DNA from: Bdellovibrionales bacterium
Lineage (GTDB): Bacteria > Bdellovibrionota > Bdellovibrionia > Bdellovibrionales > UBA1609
Length of the DNA stretch: 6,353 bases
Assembly (NCBI GenBank): GCA_020435085.1
Contig: JAGRAB010000167.1
Coordinates: 1 to 6,353 of the forward strand
Direction of reading: 5' to 3'
Part shown: positions 1 to 6,353 of the stretch, one piece after another
Layout of the letters: each line of letters begins with the position of its first letter
Position numbering within the stretch: position 1 is the first letter of the stretch
The notes under the pieces: model-generated
Told to the model about the DNA's origin: nothing
Database searches by the model: none
The model's input: only the letters and a program-made list of their open reading frames with translations
Made by a program: the position numbers and the translations under genes

Positions 1-823
1 CTGAATCATAAGCACTCGGACAAAGTGTTTTAATTAAAAGTCCTAATCGACACTTCGAATCTTCACCACAACCATAGATCCAAATTCTTTCATCTGTTGA
101 AATATCATTCGCTTTTCGTACCAAATGATCTAATTGGGCAATTTCTTCTGAGCTATGAATAGAACCAAAAAGTATTCTTGCAACCTTAGCTCTTTTTTCT
201 CGATCATCACCTGTATATATATTTAATTGTTCATACAAAAGATGTTTCATTGCACCAAATGTTGAATCTTCCCAACTCGGTGCTGAAAAAATAGGAGCCT
301 GCCCTTGGTGACAAGAAAGACACTTACCTCGATCCACATAATAAACATTTTGATGAGAACTTCCATAACCTGTCACAATTTGATATTCAAAGCGTCCAGC
401 TTCTTCATTATAGCTGATAACCTCTAGTTGGTTACGTGCTTTCACATATCCTAAAAATAATTTTCCATCTGAAAAATATTTTTTTTCATCTTTTGAAGCA
501 AAAACGATTCGTGGATTTAATAAAGGATTATATGATAAATCCACAGGCCGCTGAAGTGATCGACTAAAGGGGAACATGGAGTGAACAAAGGTTTCTGGAG
601 TTTGATCTTGAGAGGCAATCAGCTGGTCTAGTGGAAAGGGAACATTATATTTTACTGTTCCATCACTCATTTGCTTTGAATACAATTTATCAAAAAGGGA
701 GCTGCCAATAGGAGGGATATTCGGACCTTGCGTATCTGCTGATAGCGGAACAAGATGGTCTTCTTCTGTGGCTTGAGAAAATGGAATATATAAAAGTAAA
801 GATAGAACTAATATTCTCAACAT
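1..823 (-). CDS. Predicted exported single-haem c-type cytochrome-like protein (3' end beyond window)
   Basis: The reading frame runs open from an ATG at 823 to the left edge: 274 codons with no stop, so the C-terminus is missing. Residues 1-18 look like a Sec signal peptide: Arg3, a Leu/Ile/Val-rich core at 4-15, and a likely signal peptidase I cut after SQA (18). Export to the periplasm or outside is therefore inferred. One haem c attachment motif, CLSCH, lies at residues 168-172 (Cys168, Cys171, His172; DNA 308-322), in the context GKCLSCHQGQAPIF. Three further cysteines (252, 258, 268) are spaced unlike a second CxxCH and could form disulfides. The ~150 residues before the haem site, with aromatic and Tyr-rich segments, do not look like a classical small cytochrome c fold. 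The partner, the redox role and any axial ligand beyond His172 are unknown. The gene starts 9 bases after the truB stop, so it probably shares the operon transcript. The frame and haem motif are secure; function beyond likely haem binding is not. Confidence 0.85.
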   Translation of the reverse strand, partial: MLRILVLSLLLYIPFSQATEEDHLVPLSADTQGPNIPPIGSSLFDKLYSKQMSDGTVKYNVPFPLDQLIASQDQTPETFVHSMFPFSRSLQRPVDLSYNPLLNPRIVFASKDEKKYFSDGKLFLGYVKARNQLEVISYNEEAGRFEYQIVTGYGSSHQNVYYVDRGKCLSCHQGQAPIFSAPSWEDSTFGAMKHLLYEQLNIYTGDDREKRAKVARILFGSIHSSEEIAQLDHLVRKANDISTDERIWIYGCGEDSKCRLGLLIKTLCPSAYDS

Positions 824-829
824 AAACAA

Positions 830-834
830 CCTTC
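830..834 (-). promoter_or_regulatory. Ribosome binding site of the haem c protein gene, overlapping the truB stop
   Basis: On the minus strand GAAGG sits six bases before the ATG at 823. Its first two bases are part of the truB TGA stop (835-833). This supports the ATG at 823 as start and suggests that ribosomes finishing truB can reinitiate here. Confidence 0.65.
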
Positions 835-1786
835 AATTGATATTATCATTTTTAAATACACGACGAATTTTTAACCCCTTACCAGGAATCGTTTGCAATA
901 TCGCCAAAAGTCTTTGGTCATTAGAACTTAAGACTTTAACTCCCAATGAGGTTCCTTCGCGAGCCGCTTGTTTGAGTTCAAAAACCAGTCGACTTGAAAC
1001 CGAATGAGGAATTTGGCCATTAGAAATCAGCTTTTCTTCTTTTAAGTCCGCTATTACAGACTTTAAATGCGGAAGAGCTTTTGATGCTGGAATAAAACTT
1101 TTCCCCAAACTCTCAGGCTTGATAAAACCGTCTTTCTCAAAAATTTCATTCAGCTTCTCCATAGAGATCGCATTTTCAATGGACCATGGCAAAGACTCAA
1201 TTCTCCTGAGCTCTTTTAAAGTACCACCAACATTTAATTCTTGGCCTAATCGATGCCCCCAAGCTCTAATAAAACTTCCCTTGGAGCAACTCAACTGCAC
1301 GGAAACTCTTTCGGGAGTGACTTCAAGTATTTTTATATTATAAAAGTTCATTATTTTTTTAGGCAGTTCCACCGTTTTATTTTCACGAGCATACTCATAA
1401 AGTTTTTTACCCTTTACCTTTGCTGCTGAAAAAATGGGAACCTCTAATTCAATGTCACCCGTTAAGCTTTGGATGGCTTTTTCAATTTTATCTTTTGATA
1501 AATCACAAGGAGTCTGGGTAAGAACTTCTCCTGTCATATCAAAAGTATCTGTTGTTAAACCCAATTGAATTGTTGTCAGATAAGTTTTATCTTGAGTTAA
1601 AAGAAAATCAGATAGTTTTGTGGCATTGCCAATAAGAAGAATTAAAAGCCCTGAGGCCATTGGATCGAGAGTTCCACAGTGACCAATGGCTTTTGTTTGA
1701 AAAAATCGCCTTGCTTTAGCAACAACGTCGTGGCTTGTCCAACCCTCTGGTTTATCTAAAAGTAGAATTCCATTTAGAGTATTCAA
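833..1786 (-). CDS. truB: tRNA pseudouridine(55) synthase TruB
   Basis: TruB isomerises uridine 55 in the T-loop of most tRNAs to pseudouridine in the cytoplasm and also helps tRNA fold. The 317-residue product matches the usual length (about 300-315). The N-terminal motif GILLLDKPEGWTSHD is at 6-20. The catalytic loop GHCGTLDPMASGLL is at 35-48, with Asp41 as the expected nucleophile. The conserved Tyr that stacks on the target base is Tyr69 in DKTY. Further family motifs are KLYEYAR at 128-134 and CSKGSFIR at 167-174, with Arg174 expected to pair with the catalytic Asp. Residues about 250-312 look like the C-terminal PUA-like RNA-binding domain, including SNGQIPHS and LKIRRVF. The start is a TTG (1786-1784): there is no in-frame ATG close by, and the N-terminal motif requires this region. 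A GAGGG site five bases upstream supports it. The gene starts 2 bases after rbfA. The Cys at position 37 replaces the more common Thr in this loop; all catalytic residues are present. Confidence 0.97.
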   Translation of the reverse strand: MNTLNGILLLDKPEGWTSHDVVAKARRFFQTKAIGHCGTLDPMASGLLILLIGNATKLSDFLLTQDKTYLTTIQLGLTTDTFDMTGEVLTQTPCDLSKDKIEKAIQSLTGDIELEVPIFSAAKVKGKKLYEYARENKTVELPKKIMNFYNIKILEVTPERVSVQLSCSKGSFIRAWGHRLGQELNVGGTLKELRRIESLPWSIENAISMEKLNEIFEKDGFIKPESLGKSFIPASKALPHLKSVIADLKEEKLISNGQIPHSVSSRLVFELKQAAREGTSLGVKVLSSNDQRLLAILQTIPGKGLKIRRVFKNDNIN

Positions 1787-1788
1787 GT

Positions 1789-2145
1789 TTACCCTCGCTT
1801 ACTGTTTAACGCGGCAATCATTTCTTCAAGCTGTGGGTTCTCTGATGTTGTATGATTAATAAAAAATTTCATTTTTGGACAAAATTTCATTTTCAAGTTT
1901 TTACCAATATATCTTTGGATTTCTGGCGTCTGTTCTTCGAGTAAAGCTTCAGCTTCAACTCTATCTTCTTGAGACCCAATAAAACTTAAGAAAACTTTTC
2001 CTGTTCGCATATCTGGATTCACTGAGACTTCAGCAACTGTCACAACACCAGGAAGGGGTACTTTTAGACCATTGACAAAATATGTGGCAATAATTTGGCG
2101 CAATTCTTTTTCTGCACGTTGAACGCGCCGATTATCTGTATTCAT
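1789..2145 (-). CDS. rbfA: 30S ribosome-binding factor RbfA
   Basis: RbfA binds the small subunit near the 5' end of 16S rRNA and assists late 30S maturation; in enterobacteria it is also needed for cold growth. The 118-residue product is a single KH-like domain of normal length (about 110-135). Family features visible are the N-terminal helix with RRVQRAEKELRQIIA (6-20), the strand pair around PGVVTVAEVSVNPDMRTGKV (32-51) ending in VFLSF, and the region RYIGKNLKMKFCPKMKFF near 78-95, corresponding to the R-x-l-x-l-[RK]-x-x-P-x-l-x-F signature. The tail after about residue 100 is short. The ATG at 2145 is preceded by a weak GGGG ribosome binding site and follows the infB stop by 12 bases, so it is likely cotranscribed and partly dependent on infB translation. 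Position between infB and truB is the classical one. Assignment is firm from sequence and context together. Confidence 0.95.
   Translation of the reverse strand: MNTDNRRVQRAEKELRQIIATYFVNGLKVPLPGVVTVAEVSVNPDMRTGKVFLSFIGSQEDRVEAEALLEEQTPEIQRYIGKNLKMKFCPKMKFFINHTTSENPQLEEMIAALNSKRG
1792..1796 (-). promoter_or_regulatory. Ribosome binding site of truB inside the last codons of rbfA
   Basis: On the minus strand GAGGG lies in the final two sense codons of rbfA, five bases before the TTG at 1786. It supports the non-ATG start of truB and implies coupling of the two genes, whose stop and start are 2 bases apart. Confidence 0.65.
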
Positions 2146-2157
2146 TTTACTGCCCCA

Positions 2158-4854
2158 TTAAGTTAATGCGCGAGCCACTTCTTCTCTGACAAAGGTTTCA
2201 ATTTCATCGCCAACTTTAATGTCATTGTAGTTTTCGATTCCAATACCACATTCGTAGCCACTGGCCACTTCTTTGGCGTCATCTTTGAAACGCTTTAAGC
2301 TTGAAATATTGCCTTCGTAAATTACTCGACCTTCACGTAAGAGTCTTGCAAAATTATTACGCCCAATTTTTCCATCGACAACAAAGCAACCCGCAATCGT
2401 CCCAATTTTTGGAACAGAGAAAATATCTCGAACTTGAGCGCGACCCATCTCTTTTTCCACAACGTCAGGAGTGAGCATTCCTGAAAGAGCGGCTTTGATA
2501 TCATCAATTAACTCATAAATAATAGAGTAGGATTTGATTTCAACGGCTTTTTCTTTTGCAAGTCTTTGTGCAGAAGTATCTGGCCTTACATTAAAACCAA
2601 TAATCATGCCCTGAGCTGTGCTGGCTAAAAGTACATCGCTTTCTGAAATAGCTCCAACCGCACTATGAATCACTTTAACTTTGACTTCTTCATTGCCAAG
2701 CTTTTCAAACATCCCCTTAATAGCCTCAATACTTCCAGCGACATCGGCTTTAAGAACAATAGAAAGTTCTTTAACATCTCCCGCTTTTACTTTCGCAAAG
2801 ATTTGATCTAAAGACATTTTTGAAGATGGTTGTTCTTCTTTTTCTATTTCCATTTCCCTTGCTTGAGCAATAGCACGAGCTGTTTCCTCATCTTTTGTAA
2901 CATCAAAAAAGTCACCGGCGTCTGGAGTGTTTGCAAGCCCCATGACCTCAGCGGCATAACCAGGGCCTGCCTCTTTCACAACTTTTCCCTTATCATCCAT
3001 CATTGATCGAACACGTCCTGAAACACGTCCAGCAACGATGATATCTCCATTCTTTAGCGTCCCATCTTTGACAAGAAACGTCGCCACGCTACCACGTCCT
3101 TTTTCCATTCGGCTTTCAATAACAACTCCTGTTGCTGATCTCTTTGGATTTGCACGAAGCTCTTGTATTTCAGCTGTCAAGTGAACTTGTTCAAGAAGCT
3201 CCTTAATACCCTCACCTTTAAGAGCTGAAACAGGACAAAAAATCGTTGTTCCGCCCCACTCTTCTGGAATTAATTCATACTCAGTTAACTGCTGCTTAAT
3301 ACGATCTGGATTCGCTCCTGGCCGATCCATTTTATTAATTGCAACAATAATAGGCACATTCGCAGCTTTTGCATGACTAATGGCCTCTTCCGTTTGAGGC
3401 ATCATTCCATCATCCGCAGCAACTACAATAATCACAATATCAGTGACATTCGCCCCACGGGCTCGCATAGCAGTAAACGCCGCGTGACCGGGTGTATCGA
3501 TAAATGTCACAACGCTGCCACCTTCTAAGTTGACCGAATAAGCTCCAATATGTTGAGTGATGCCTCCGGCCTCACCTTTTGTCACATTAGTTTTTCGAAT
3601 AGAATCAAGAAGTGTTGTCTTACCGTGATCGACATGCCCCATCACAGTCACAACCGGTGGGCGTGTTTGAAGTTTTGCTTCAAGATCTCCAAATGCCGCT
3701 GCTTTGACCATTTCATCCACAGAAAGGTGAACATTTTTCGCTTCAAACCCAAATTCAGGAACAATAAGGGAGACAGTGTCAAAATCTAAATTTGTATTTA
3801 ATGTGGCTTGAACACCCTCTGACATCAACTTTTTAATAAGTTGTGGTACTTTCACATTCATTTGTTGAGCTAAGTCATTCACCGAAATCACATCATGAAC
3901 TTCCACAATACGCTTAGACGCCTTTGGTATCGTAATAATATTTTTTTTAATGGCTCCTGTAATAGGCTTCTTTTTCTTGGGTTGAAAAATAACTTCTCTT
4001 TTTCTAAATTCTGTCGCTGTAAAATTTTGAACTTCTTGTTCTTTTCCAGCCCCAGCTTTCGGTTGTTGTTTTTTCGCTCCAATTTCTTTTCTGTCTTTGG
4101 TAAATCGGCTTTCATAGTCCTCATTGGGAGTATCAAATGGGTCGATTCCAACAAAACCTGTTCTTAAATTTCTTTGAGCCGGTCGTCCTCCAGCTACTGG
4201 GGCTGCTTGCTTATCTCCCCCGCCACTTGTCATTGCAGATGATTTACTTCCGCTGGTTTGAGTGACTCGACGTAAATCCATTCGCCCCACAATATTTTTA
4301 GGCTTTCGAGTGGTTGTTTTTTCTCCACTTGGATCCATTGCTGCTGCTGAAGAGGCTTGAGCAATGTTTTGTGCTTCTTGAATTTCTACCGAATCTGAAC
4401 CCAAAACTTCTGGCGATACTGGTGATGTACTTGTTTCATCCATGATAGGGCTTAAACTCTCATCAGCAATGCTAGGAGCTTCTGTCGCAGCCCCTGCTTT
4501 TCTGCGAATCACTGTTTTTGAAGATGCCGCTGTTTTTTTAACAACTTTTTTTGCAACGGCACCACTCGCTTTTTTAACAACCGTCTTTTTGGCGACTTTC
4601 TTTTTAGCAACTTTCTTTTTTGCTGTTGCTTTTTTAGCGACAGTTTTCTTTTTTACTTTTTTCTTTGTCGTTGCCTCAGCCCCCTCTTCAGCACTACCTC
4701 CTGTGAGCCTTTTTTTGATTTCATCAATAGTATCATCATCTAAGGTTGCCATATGGCTTTTTACCGGAAGCTTCCATTCTCGGATTTTATCCATCAACGC
4801 GATGGTTTCCATACCGATTTCTTTTGCAAATTCAAATACCTTTAGTTGACTCAC
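2158..4854 (-). CDS. infB: Translation initiation factor IF-2
   Basis: IF2 is the GTPase that places formyl-Met-tRNA on the 30S subunit and promotes 50S joining. The product is 898 residues, a long form like that of E. coli (890). Residues 1-50 form a first IF2_N module (VFEFAKEIGMETIALMDKI). Residues 64-118 are a Lys/Ala/Val-rich basic linker with pentad repeats. Residues 120-275 are a low-complexity Ser/Thr/Gly/Pro-rich linker. A second IF2_N module covers about 320-372. The G domain follows, with G1 GHVDHGKT (406-413), G2 GGITQHIG (430-437), G3 DTPGH (453-457), G4 NKMD (507-510) and G5 SAL (543-545), all intact. Beta-barrel domain II, domain III and the tRNA-binding C-terminal domain run from about 575 to 898. 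The start is GTG at 4854-4852, chosen because AAGGAG lies five bases before it and the N-terminal module begins at once. It follows nusA by 35 bases and ends 12 bases before rbfA. No defect is seen. Confidence 0.98.
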   Translation of the reverse strand: MSQLKVFEFAKEIGMETIALMDKIREWKLPVKSHMATLDDDTIDEIKKRLTGGSAEEGAEATTKKKVKKKTVAKKATAKKKVAKKKVAKKTVVKKASGAVAKKVVKKTAASSKTVIRRKAGAATEAPSIADESLSPIMDETSTSPVSPEVLGSDSVEIQEAQNIAQASSAAAMDPSGEKTTTRKPKNIVGRMDLRRVTQTSGSKSSAMTSGGGDKQAAPVAGGRPAQRNLRTGFVGIDPFDTPNEDYESRFTKDRKEIGAKKQQPKAGAGKEQEVQNFTATEFRKREVIFQPKKKKPITGAIKKNIITIPKASKRIVEVHDVISVNDLAQQMNVKVPQLIKKLMSEGVQATLNTNLDFDTVSLIVPEFGFEAKNVHLSVDEMVKAAAFGDLEAKLQTRPPVVTVMGHVDHGKTTLLDSIRKTNVTKGEAGGITQHIGAYSVNLEGGSVVTFIDTPGHAAFTAMRARGANVTDIVIIVVAADDGMMPQTEEAISHAKAANVPIIVAINKMDRPGANPDRIKQQLTEYELIPEEWGGTTIFCPVSALKGEGIKELLEQVHLTAEIQELRANPKRSATGVVIESRMEKGRGSVATFLVKDGTLKNGDIIVAGRVSGRVRSMMDDKGKVVKEAGPGYAAEVMGLANTPDAGDFFDVTKDEETARAIAQAREMEIEKEEQPSSKMSLDQIFAKVKAGDVKELSIVLKADVAGSIEAIKGMFEKLGNEEVKVKVIHSAVGAISESDVLLASTAQGMIIGFNVRPDTSAQRLAKEKAVEIKSYSIIYELIDDIKAALSGMLTPDVVEKEMGRAQVRDIFSVPKIGTIAGCFVVDGKIGRNNFARLLREGRVIYEGNISSLKRFKDDAKEVASGYECGIGIENYNDIKVGDEIETFVREEVARALT
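4570..4644 (-). repeat. 15-bp tandem repeat in infB encoding five basic pentads
   Basis: Five consecutive, diverged 15-base units encode IF2 residues 71-95: TVAKK, ATAKK, KVAKK, KVAKK, TVVKK. Each pentad ends in Lys-Lys. More irregular Lys-rich sequence flanks it on both sides, to about residues 64-118. The composition resembles the tails of bacterial histone-H1-like proteins. The repeat stays in frame, so copy-number change in 15-bp steps would lengthen or shorten the linker without breaking IF2. Confidence 0.8.
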
Positions 4855-4859
4855 ACACT

Positions 4860-4865
4860 CTCCTT
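4860..4865 (-). promoter_or_regulatory. Ribosome binding site of infB
   Basis: AAGGAG on the minus strand, five bases before the GTG at 4854, is the strongest Shine-Dalgarno match in the window. It decides the GTG start of infB; there is no in-frame ATG immediately upstream. The 35-base spacer between nusA and infB holds nothing else that I can identify: no terminator hairpin with a U-tract and no small gene. Confidence 0.75.
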
Positions 4866-4889
4866 CATTGACTCAAACACGAGTTTTAT

Positions 4890-6317
4890 TTACTCGGCTG
4901 AAATCTCTTCCGTTGCATCTACTGATTGCTCTTCTTCATTTAACGCCGCTAATTCCTCTTTTAATCGAGCATCTGCAGCAGAAATGGCATCTCCACCAAC
5001 ACTGGCCTCTTCTGTTTTAGCCGTTGGAGCTGTAGGAATTTCTTTTCCTTCTGCTTTATATTTTTCCAAAAGATCTGAGGCATCTTGAATAAGCTTTTGC
5101 GCTTTATCTTCTTCCTCATATCCTGGAATGGCCATGACATCTTCAACATCAGAATCTGCTAAGGCTTGAAAAGAACCAAAGCCAGATTGGAAGATATTTT
5201 GCGCCATCGTATCTGTCATTCCTGGAATAAGCATTAAGTTAAAAATCGCTTCTGCTGTTCTTGAAGCCGCATTGGACTCGGAAAGAATATCTAATCGCCA
5301 ACCGCTCAGCTTAGCCGCCAAACGCACATTTTGTCCTCTCTTACCAATGGCTAAGCTTAATTGCTGATCGGGAACAACCACTTCCATGGACCTTTCATTA
5401 TCATCTAAAAATACTTTCGAAATTTCAGCAGGAGCAAGCGCATTACAGACAAACCTGGCTGGATCTTCATCCCAGTTCACAATATCAATTTTTTCGCCCT
5501 TGAGCTCTTGAACGATATTTTGAACACGACTGCCCTTCATTCCCACACAAGCTCCAACAGGATCAACAGCTGGATCTTTTGAAATGACAGCAATCTTTGC
5601 TCTTTGGCCTGGTTCACGTGCGGCTGCTTTTACCTCAACAATACCGTCATAAATTTCAGGAACTTCCATTTCAAAAAGTTTTCTCAAGTAGTCGCCTGAA
5701 GCTCGAGACATGATAATTTGCGGACCACGAGTGGTTTGGCGCACATCACTGATAAACCCTTGAATACGATCGCCAGGTTTAAACTGTTCACCTGGAATTT
5801 GTTCTCGGGGTGGAATGTAAGCTTCTGTTCTTCCTAAATCGACAACAATAGCTCCTCTTTCTACACGACGAGCAATACCAGATGCAATCTCCCCTTTTCT
5901 TTGTTCAAACTCTGAAAAAATAATATCTCGTTCAGCATCGCGTACTTTTTGAGTGATAATTTGCTTGGCTGTTTGTGCGGCAATTCGACCAAGGCCTTCT
6001 GTTTCTAATTTTGCACCGATGGAGTCATGAATTTGTGCCTCTGGATCTAACTCTAAAGCTTCTGTGAGTTTGATTTCGACCTCTTCATCAATAAAGTCTT
6101 CATCAGGAACAACTTCTTTAAATTCAAATAATTCAATTTCACCAGACTCTTCGTTATATTGAGCTTCAATCTCACGATAGGTTCCATATTTTTTTCGAGC
6201 GGCAACAAGCATCCCTTGAATGACAGCATCGATCACAATTTGTTTATCGATTCCTTTATCTTTTCCCACCTGCTCGATCATCCGACTTAAATCAGAAAAC
6301 ATGCTATCTGCAGCCAT
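4890..6317 (-). CDS. nusA: Transcription termination/antitermination factor NusA
   Basis: NusA binds RNA polymerase near the RNA exit channel and modulates pausing, intrinsic termination and antitermination. The 475-residue product contains the N-terminal polymerase-binding domain (about 1-130, with LSRMIEQVGKDKGIDK at 10-25 and AARKKYG at 39-45). The S1 domain (about 140-205) includes ARRVERGAIVVDLGRTEAYIP. KH1 carries the GxxG-type loop in VGACVGMKGSRV (254-265) and KH2 has LAIGKRGQNVRLA (322-334). One helix-hairpin-helix/AR-like unit follows (about 352-418). Residues 426-475 are an acidic, Glu/Ala-rich tail, so only one such unit is evident, against two acidic repeats in the 495-residue E. 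coli protein. The ATG at 6317 is favoured over Met6 because TGAGGT lies six bases upstream. The promoter of the operon is not in the window. Identification is firm. Confidence 0.98.
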   Translation of the reverse strand: MAADSMFSDLSRMIEQVGKDKGIDKQIVIDAVIQGMLVAARKKYGTYREIEAQYNEESGEIELFEFKEVVPDEDFIDEEVEIKLTEALELDPEAQIHDSIGAKLETEGLGRIAAQTAKQIITQKVRDAERDIIFSEFEQRKGEIASGIARRVERGAIVVDLGRTEAYIPPREQIPGEQFKPGDRIQGFISDVRQTTRGPQIIMSRASGDYLRKLFEMEVPEIYDGIVEVKAAAREPGQRAKIAVISKDPAVDPVGACVGMKGSRVQNIVQELKGEKIDIVNWDEDPARFVCNALAPAEISKVFLDDNERSMEVVVPDQQLSLAIGKRGQNVRLAAKLSGWRLDILSESNAASRTAEAIFNLMLIPGMTDTMAQNIFQSGFGSFQALADSDVEDVMAIPGYEEEDKAQKLIQDASDLLEKYKAEGKEIPTAPTAKTEEASVGGDAISAADARLKEELAALNEEEQSVDATEEISAE

Positions 6318-6322
6318 GAATT

Positions 6323-6328
6323 ACCTCA
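6323..6328 (-). promoter_or_regulatory. Ribosome binding site of nusA
   Basis: TGAGGT on the minus strand, with its last G six bases before the ATG at 6317. Its first three bases are also the TGA that would end the upstream Lys-rich reading frame, the same stop/ribosome-binding-site overlap seen before the haem protein gene. Confidence 0.65.
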
Positions 6329-6353
6329 TTTTTTCTTTTTCTTCTTTTTTTGT
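6326..6353 (-). CDS. Possible C-terminal end of the upstream gene (rimP by synteny), poly-lysine tail
   Basis: Only 28 bases remain. One minus-strand frame reads Gln followed by seven Lys and then TGA (6328-6326), eight bases before nusA. A second frame gives TKKEEKEKMR and a TAA at 6323-6321, so the frame is not certain. The usual gene before nusA is rimP (30S maturation factor), and Lys-rich endings are plausible for it, but nothing in these few codons identifies the family. The purine-rich strand could instead simply be leader sequence. Confidence 0.35.

Noticed and set aside
1..823. Left end read as non-coding because no complete gene fits it
   Set aside because: The minus-strand frame is open for all 274 codons, has a signal peptide and a CxxCH site, and simply runs off the edge, so it is a truncated gene.
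836..870. Possible internal promoter before the haem protein gene: AT-rich sequence with GATAAT on the minus strand
   Set aside because: At 17 bases upstream the hexamer is AAATTC, a poor match to TTGACA, and the region is inside the truB coding sequence. It is not strong enough to call.
3888..4167. Overlapping frames of 88-90 codons on both strands inside infB
   Set aside because: Both overlap the IF2 linker and second IF2_N region, whose protein is clearly the real one. Their composition is that of frame-shifted Lys-rich codons.
4270..4340. Internal start in infB producing a short IF2 form, as in E. coli (Met173 or Met192)
   Set aside because: Candidate Met codons exist, but I see no convincing ribosome binding site before them, so a second IF2 form cannot be supported from sequence.
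4442..4849. Plus-strand frame of 135 codons with a hydrophobic, Phe/Leu/Ala-rich translation resembling membrane segments
   Set aside because: It is the antisense of the Lys/Ala-rich part of infB: AAA/AAG codons read backwards give Phe and Leu. There is no independent support for a gene.
4855..4889. Terminator or attenuator between nusA and infB
   Set aside because: Only a four-pair stem (ACTC/GAGT) can be formed and no U-run follows on the transcript.
4846..5088. Plus-strand 80-codon frame opposite the nusA 3' end and the nusA-infB spacer
   Set aside because: It is a Ser/Ala-rich shadow of the acidic NusA tail, with no family resemblance and no ribosome binding site of note.

Overview
The window is one minus-strand gene cluster, read from high to low coordinates. 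It carries the conserved bacterial transcription/translation operon nusA - infB - rbfA - truB. A fifth gene follows truB and is cut by the left edge; it encodes a predicted exported haem c protein. At the right edge, the last few codons of an upstream gene (probably rimP, by usual synteny) may be present. The plus strand carries no credible gene, and no stretch longer than about 35 bases lies between genes.

Organism: the DNA is moderately AT-rich and uses ATG, GTG and TTG starts with recognisable Shine-Dalgarno sequences, so it is bacterial. From memory, the first ~50 residues of IF2 followed by a Lys/Ala-rich linker, the NusA form with one helix-hairpin-helix unit plus an acidic tail, and the CxxCHQGQAPIF type of haem protein fit a Bdellovibrio-like bacterium (Bdellovibrionota, formerly Deltaproteobacteria). 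This is an inference; no rRNA or other decisive marker is present.

Layout: possible rimP tail (6326-6353); nusA (4890-6317); a 35-base spacer with a strong ribosome binding site; infB (2158-4854, GTG start); 12 bases; rbfA (1789-2145); 2 bases; truB (833-1786, TTG start); 9 bases; the haem c protein gene (823 to beyond position 1). The very short junctions, with ribosome binding sites inside or next to the preceding stop codons, point to a single transcript and translational coupling. No terminator or convincing internal promoter was found.

Function: NusA controls RNA polymerase pausing, termination and antitermination. IF2 brings initiator tRNA to the 30S subunit and joins the subunits. RbfA matures the 30S subunit. 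TruB makes pseudouridine 55 in tRNA. These four form an ordinary housekeeping module. The accessory part is the exported haem c protein placed where rpsO, ribF or pnp are often found. The other point worth noting is a short 15-bp tandem repeat in infB that encodes a histone-H1-like basic linker. I see no mobile element, CRISPR array, RNA gene or clearly undescribed system.
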